Part shown: positions 6,596-8,967 of the stretch, piece by piece | Layout of the letters: each line of letters starts with the position of its first letter | Position numbering within the stretch: the stretch's first letter is position 1 | Origin: an uncultured Marinicella sp. | GTDB taxonomy: Bacteria; Pseudomonadota; Gammaproteobacteria; Xanthomonadales; Marinicellaceae | DNA length: 8,967 nt | NCBI GenBank assembly: GCA_938008005.1 | Contig: CALLLZ010000339.1 | Span: forward strand, 1 to 8,967 | Direction of reading: 5' to 3' | The notes under the pieces: model-generated | The model's database searches: none | Told to the model about the DNA's origin: nothing | Seen by the model: the letters and a program-made list of their open reading frames with translations, nothing else | Position numbers and translations under genes: made by a program

Positions 6596-7291
6596 ATGAC
6601 TTTTTCAATGAATAAATACCATATGAAAAGCCAAATTGCTTATATAGTTTTATTGGTTTTGATGTTGTTGCCATTATTTGGATCGCTGCTTCCGGATCCA
6701 ATAGGTTCAACATTATCTATTTATATGCCTCCTTTTAATTCGGTAGGGTTAATAGTGGTGATAATGATTTACATCATTTTAATGGTATTGTTAGCGCTTG
6801 GAAATTTATTTAGATTCATTACTTTATTACCTGCAATCGGATGTGCTTCACTATTAATATATGCATTACATGTAGAGTATGTAGATTTTCTTATGCCATG
6901 CAATCTTTGTATTCTTCAACGTGTTGTATTTGTAGTCATTGGCGTATTGTATTTATTGGCCAGTATTAAACCAGCACAATATATAGGACGTAAAATTTTG
7001 GGATTCTTGTTGCTGATTACTTCTGGTACTGGAATTGCGATTGCTTCACGTCATGTGTGGTTACAAAACTTGCCACCTGAATTGGTTCCAGATTGTGGTC
7101 CTAGCCTTGAAATGATGTTGGAGAACTCGTCTATTTGGAATGCGGTATCATCAGTGCTGTCAGCATCTGGTAGTTGTGCAGAGATTCAATGGGATTATTG
7201 GGGACTTAGTATGCCTACTTGGACATTGATTTGCTTTATCTGTTTGTTTATTTATACTTTGGTATGGATGACAATAAAAATTAACGATTAA
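6596..7291 (+). CDS. dsbB: DsbB-type disulfide bond formation protein, N-terminally extended
   Basis: DsbB is an inner-membrane enzyme that reoxidises periplasmic DsbA and passes electrons to quinone. Seen: the first redox pair C102-x-x-C105 in MPCNLCILQR, with Arg109 in the position of E. coli Arg48 (quinone site). The second pair is C167 (VPDCGPS) and C194 (SGSCAEIQWDYWGLSMPTW), matching E. coli Cys104 and Cys130. Four hydrophobic segments at ~74-96, 105-123, 132-150 and 209-227 form the usual DsbB core. Unusually, about 70 residues precede it, with two more hydrophobic segments (~13-32 and 49-71); E. coli DsbB totals 176 residues against 231 here. Start codon is uncertain: ATGs at 6596, 6608 and 6623 all lack a Shine-Dalgarno. 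Family call is firm; paralogue subtype is not. Confidence 0.88.
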   Translation: MTFSMNKYHMKSQIAYIVLLVLMLLPLFGSLLPDPIGSTLSIYMPPFNSVGLIVVIMIYIILMVLLALGNLFRFITLLPAIGCASLLIYALHVEYVDFLMPCNLCILQRVVFVVIGVLYLLASIKPAQYIGRKILGFLLLITSGTGIAIASRHVWLQNLPPELVPDCGPSLEMMLENSSIWNAVSSVLSASGSCAEIQWDYWGLSMPTWTLICFICLFIYTLVWMTIKIND

Positions 7292-7321
7292 AAAAACATC
7301 AAATTTAAAAAAATATATCTA

Positions 7322-8683
7322 ATGAAAACAATTAAGAATAACCCACAAATAAATGATTGGAATTTAGAAAGCTGGAAAAGTAAAGCCATAAGACAACAAG
7401 CCACTTATCCAGATCAAGCTCACTTAGATAAGGCTTTATCAACCCTTTCTTCATTACCACCTTTAGTAACCTCATGGGAAGTTAAGCGACTGAAGAAATA
7501 TTTAGCGGAAGTATCAAGAGGTGAAAGATTTTTGGTACAAGGCGGTGATTGTGCAGAAAGTTTTGCAGACTGTAACTCCTCTATCATATCAAACCGTCTT
7601 AAAGTTCTGATTCAAATGAGTTTGGTATTAATTCATGGCTGTCAAATTCCGGTTGTTAGGGTAGGGCGCTTTGCTGGGCAATATGCTAAACCACGATCGG
7701 CTGACTTAGAAACGCGTGATGGGATCAGTTTGCCTTCATTCCGTGGAGATATTGTTAATCAAAATGAATTTACTGAAGCTTCTCGAGTTCCTAATCCGGA
7801 TAAGATGTTGGAAGCCTACCATTACTCGGCCATGACCATGAATTTTATTCGGGCGCTGGTGGCTGGTGGTTTTGCTGATATTCGTCATCCTGAATATTGG
7901 AACATCGATTGGGTTAAACATTCTAAAAGTGCAGAAAAATTCAGTGATTTGGTTTCCCAAATTAAGGAATCTGTTAATTTTGCAGAGGTTTTAGTAGGAA
8001 CAAAGGTGCACACTTTATCCAGTGTTGAATTCTTTTCTGCACACGAAGCGTTGCATCTCCATTATGAGCAGGCTTTGACACGCACTGTACCGAGACAAGC
8101 CGGTTACTTTAACCTCAGTGCTCATTTTCCATGGATTGGCCTCAGAACCAATCAAATTGACAGCGCCCATGTTGAATTGCTGCGAGGTATTGAAAATCCT
8201 GTGGGTGTGAAGATTGGCCCTGAAACTGATGATGACCATTTAATTGACTTGTGTCGTATTTTGAACCCAAATAATGAAGCCGGTAAGCTGACGTTGGTCC
8301 ATCGCTTTGGTGCTAAAAACATTGAAAGCAAGTTACCACGATTGATCAAGACAGCAAAAAAAGCTGATTTAGATGTGGTCTGGTGTGCAGATCCGATGCA
8401 CGGCAATACAGAAGCCACATCCAATGGATACAAGACCAGACGTTTTGAAAATATCAGTAAAGAGATTGAACTGGCCTTTAAAGTTCATAAAGAAAACGGT
8501 TCGCATCTAGGTGGCGTGCATTTAGAACTTACTGGTGAGAACGTAACAGAGTGTTTAGGCGGCGCCAGGGCTTTACAAGAGGCCGATCTCAGTAAAGCTT
8601 ATACAACGCAGGTAGACCCCCGTTTAAATTACGAGCAAGCCTTAGAATTGGCCTTTTCGATCAAGGATTTTTATAAACGTTGA
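7322..8683 (+). CDS. Class II 3-deoxy-7-phosphoheptulonate (DAHP) synthase
   Basis: Condenses phosphoenolpyruvate and erythrose 4-phosphate to DAHP, the first step of aromatic amino acid synthesis. The product is 453 residues, about the length of plant and actinobacterial class II enzymes. It begins in the family manner (WNLESWKSKAIRQQATYPD). Motifs: GGDCAE (74-79), VRVGRFAGQYAKPRS (112-126), ADPMHGNT (356-363), HLELTGENVTECLGGA (400-415), DPRLN (432-436). By comparison with Mycobacterium tuberculosis AroG, metal ligands are Cys77, His360, Glu402 and Asp432; Arg116 and Lys123 match phosphoenolpyruvate-binding residues. The residue before the aspartate, Cys440 in M. tuberculosis, is Val431. 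It lies 30 bp after dsbB in an A-rich gap without Shine-Dalgarno or clear promoter. Symbol left open because aroG, aroH and aroA are all used. Confidence 0.93.
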   Translation: MKTIKNNPQINDWNLESWKSKAIRQQATYPDQAHLDKALSTLSSLPPLVTSWEVKRLKKYLAEVSRGERFLVQGGDCAESFADCNSSIISNRLKVLIQMSLVLIHGCQIPVVRVGRFAGQYAKPRSADLETRDGISLPSFRGDIVNQNEFTEASRVPNPDKMLEAYHYSAMTMNFIRALVAGGFADIRHPEYWNIDWVKHSKSAEKFSDLVSQIKESVNFAEVLVGTKVHTLSSVEFFSAHEALHLHYEQALTRTVPRQAGYFNLSAHFPWIGLRTNQIDSAHVELLRGIENPVGVKIGPETDDDHLIDLCRILNPNNEAGKLTLVHRFGAKNIESKLPRLIKTAKKADLDVVWCADPMHGNTEATSNGYKTRRFENISKEIELAFKVHKENGSHLGGVHLELTGENVTECLGGARALQEADLSKAYTTQVDPRLNYEQALELAFSIKDFYKR

Positions 8684-8855
8684 TTTAAACTTCAGAGATT
8701 ATGCAATTAAAAAGTTATAACAAAGAAGTGAGAACCCGGAGCGGAGTTGAAGGATCTAGCGTGATTTGTTTTTTTAAGGTGGTGGTTAACTATACCAGAT
8801 TCCTCTGTTCGCCTCTGGCTCAATCGGAATGAACTGTGCTTCAAGTCAACTACTT
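8684..8855. other. Non-coding flank between DAHP synthase and transposase tail
   Basis: No gene is seen on either strand. The first ~45 bases are AT-rich, with no proper terminator after the DAHP synthase gene; a run of seven T's at 8769-8775 has no hairpin immediately before it. A GC-richer segment at 8728-8764 looks like a dispersed repeat. A hairpin CCAGA/TCTGG (8795-8799 with 8814-8818) lies closer to the transposase. The edge of the insertion sequence must fall somewhere here but cannot be placed. Confidence 0.6.
8728..8764. repeat. Possible dispersed intergenic repeat
   Basis: The reverse strand reads CCTTCAACTCCGCTCCGG, one short indel-free step from CCTTCGACTCCGCTCAGG, a sequence I remember as scattered between genes in many bacteria. 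A hairpin AACCCG-GAG-CGGaGTT (8733-8748, one bulged A) sits inside, and GTGA occurs at both edges (8728-8731 and 8761-8764). Only one copy is in the window, so repetition is not demonstrated. Confidence 0.35.
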
Positions 8856-8967
8856 TTAAGCATAAGTTGTCGAATAATCAACTTTATTGATTGCAACAGC
8901 AAATGCTTGTCTCAATAACTTATGTGCAATGGCAATATTGATGACTTTTGCAGGTTTGCCTTTTTCC
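8856..8967 (-). CDS. IS110/IS1111-family transposase, C-terminal end only
   Basis: The minus-strand frame is open from the window edge to a TAA at 8856-8858, giving 36 residues that end in NKVDYSTTYA. The segment EKGKPAKVINIAIAHKLLRQ has the pattern of the extreme C-terminus of IS110-family transposases (GKPxKVAxxAxxRKLL then a short tail). These enzymes combine a RuvC-like DEDD domain with a C-terminal serine domain, and are guided by a bridge RNA encoded in the element. Both catalytic parts lie outside the window, so integrity and subgroup cannot be judged. It points towards the DAHP synthase gene (convergent). Confidence 0.7.
   Translation of the reverse strand, partial: EKGKPAKVINIAIAHKLLRQAFAVAINKVDYSTTYA

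Noticed and set aside
8733..8775. Intrinsic terminator for the DAHP synthase gene
   Set aside because: The hairpin at 8733-8748 ends about 20 bases before the seven-T run, too far for a canonical rho-independent terminator.
1..8967. CRISPR array, tRNA or rRNA genes, defence or toxin-antitoxin system
   Set aside because: No regular repeat-spacer pattern, no cloverleaf or rRNA sequence, and no unexplained coding capacity other than the IS tail were seen.

Overview
The window is the 3' two-thirds of a bacterial ribosomal-protein supercluster (spc operon followed by alpha operon). Two ordinary chromosomal genes follow, and the window ends inside an insertion sequence. All genes run on the + strand except the transposase tail at the right edge. 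The sequence is visibly AT-rich. Gene order and protein sequences point to a gammaproteobacterium. Several features recall the Xanthomonadales/Lysobacterales side of that class (Marinicella is one possibility): the S4 and SecY wording, the lack of rpmJ between secY and rpsM, and a class II DAHP synthase. That placement rests on remembered sequences, not on a search.

Layout. 1-3398: spc operon segment rplF (5' end cut off), rplR, rpsE, rpmD, rplO, secY, tightly packed, with rpsE and rpmD overlapping. 3399-3591: a 193-bp gap where rpmJ usually sits. It holds no rpmJ. Instead it has an 11-bp hairpin with a GAAA loop, a promoter-like TATAAT with a GC-rich discriminator, and several hairpins leading to a strong ribosome binding site. 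3592-6454: alpha operon rpsM, rpsK, rpsD, rpoA, rplQ, closed by a clear intrinsic terminator at 6477-6506.

6596-7291 encodes a DsbB-type disulfide oxidoreductase with two extra N-terminal membrane segments. 7322-8683 encodes a class II DAHP synthase, the first enzyme of the shikimate pathway. The two are 30 bp apart and may be co-transcribed. Neither has a recognisable Shine-Dalgarno sequence. 8684-8855 is non-coding, with a short dispersed-repeat-like segment and a small hairpin. 8856-8967 (minus strand) is the C-terminal end of what looks like an IS110/IS1111-family transposase.

How the genes work together: the first block supplies ribosomal subunits, the SecYEG channel and the RNA polymerase alpha subunit. 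In relatives these are co-regulated by growth rate and by ribosomal-protein feedback (S8 for spc, S4 for alpha). I found no new multi-gene system. The most worthwhile points are the secY-rpsM leader, the extended DsbB, the Cys-to-Val change next to a metal ligand of the DAHP synthase, and the non-coding flank of the insertion sequence.
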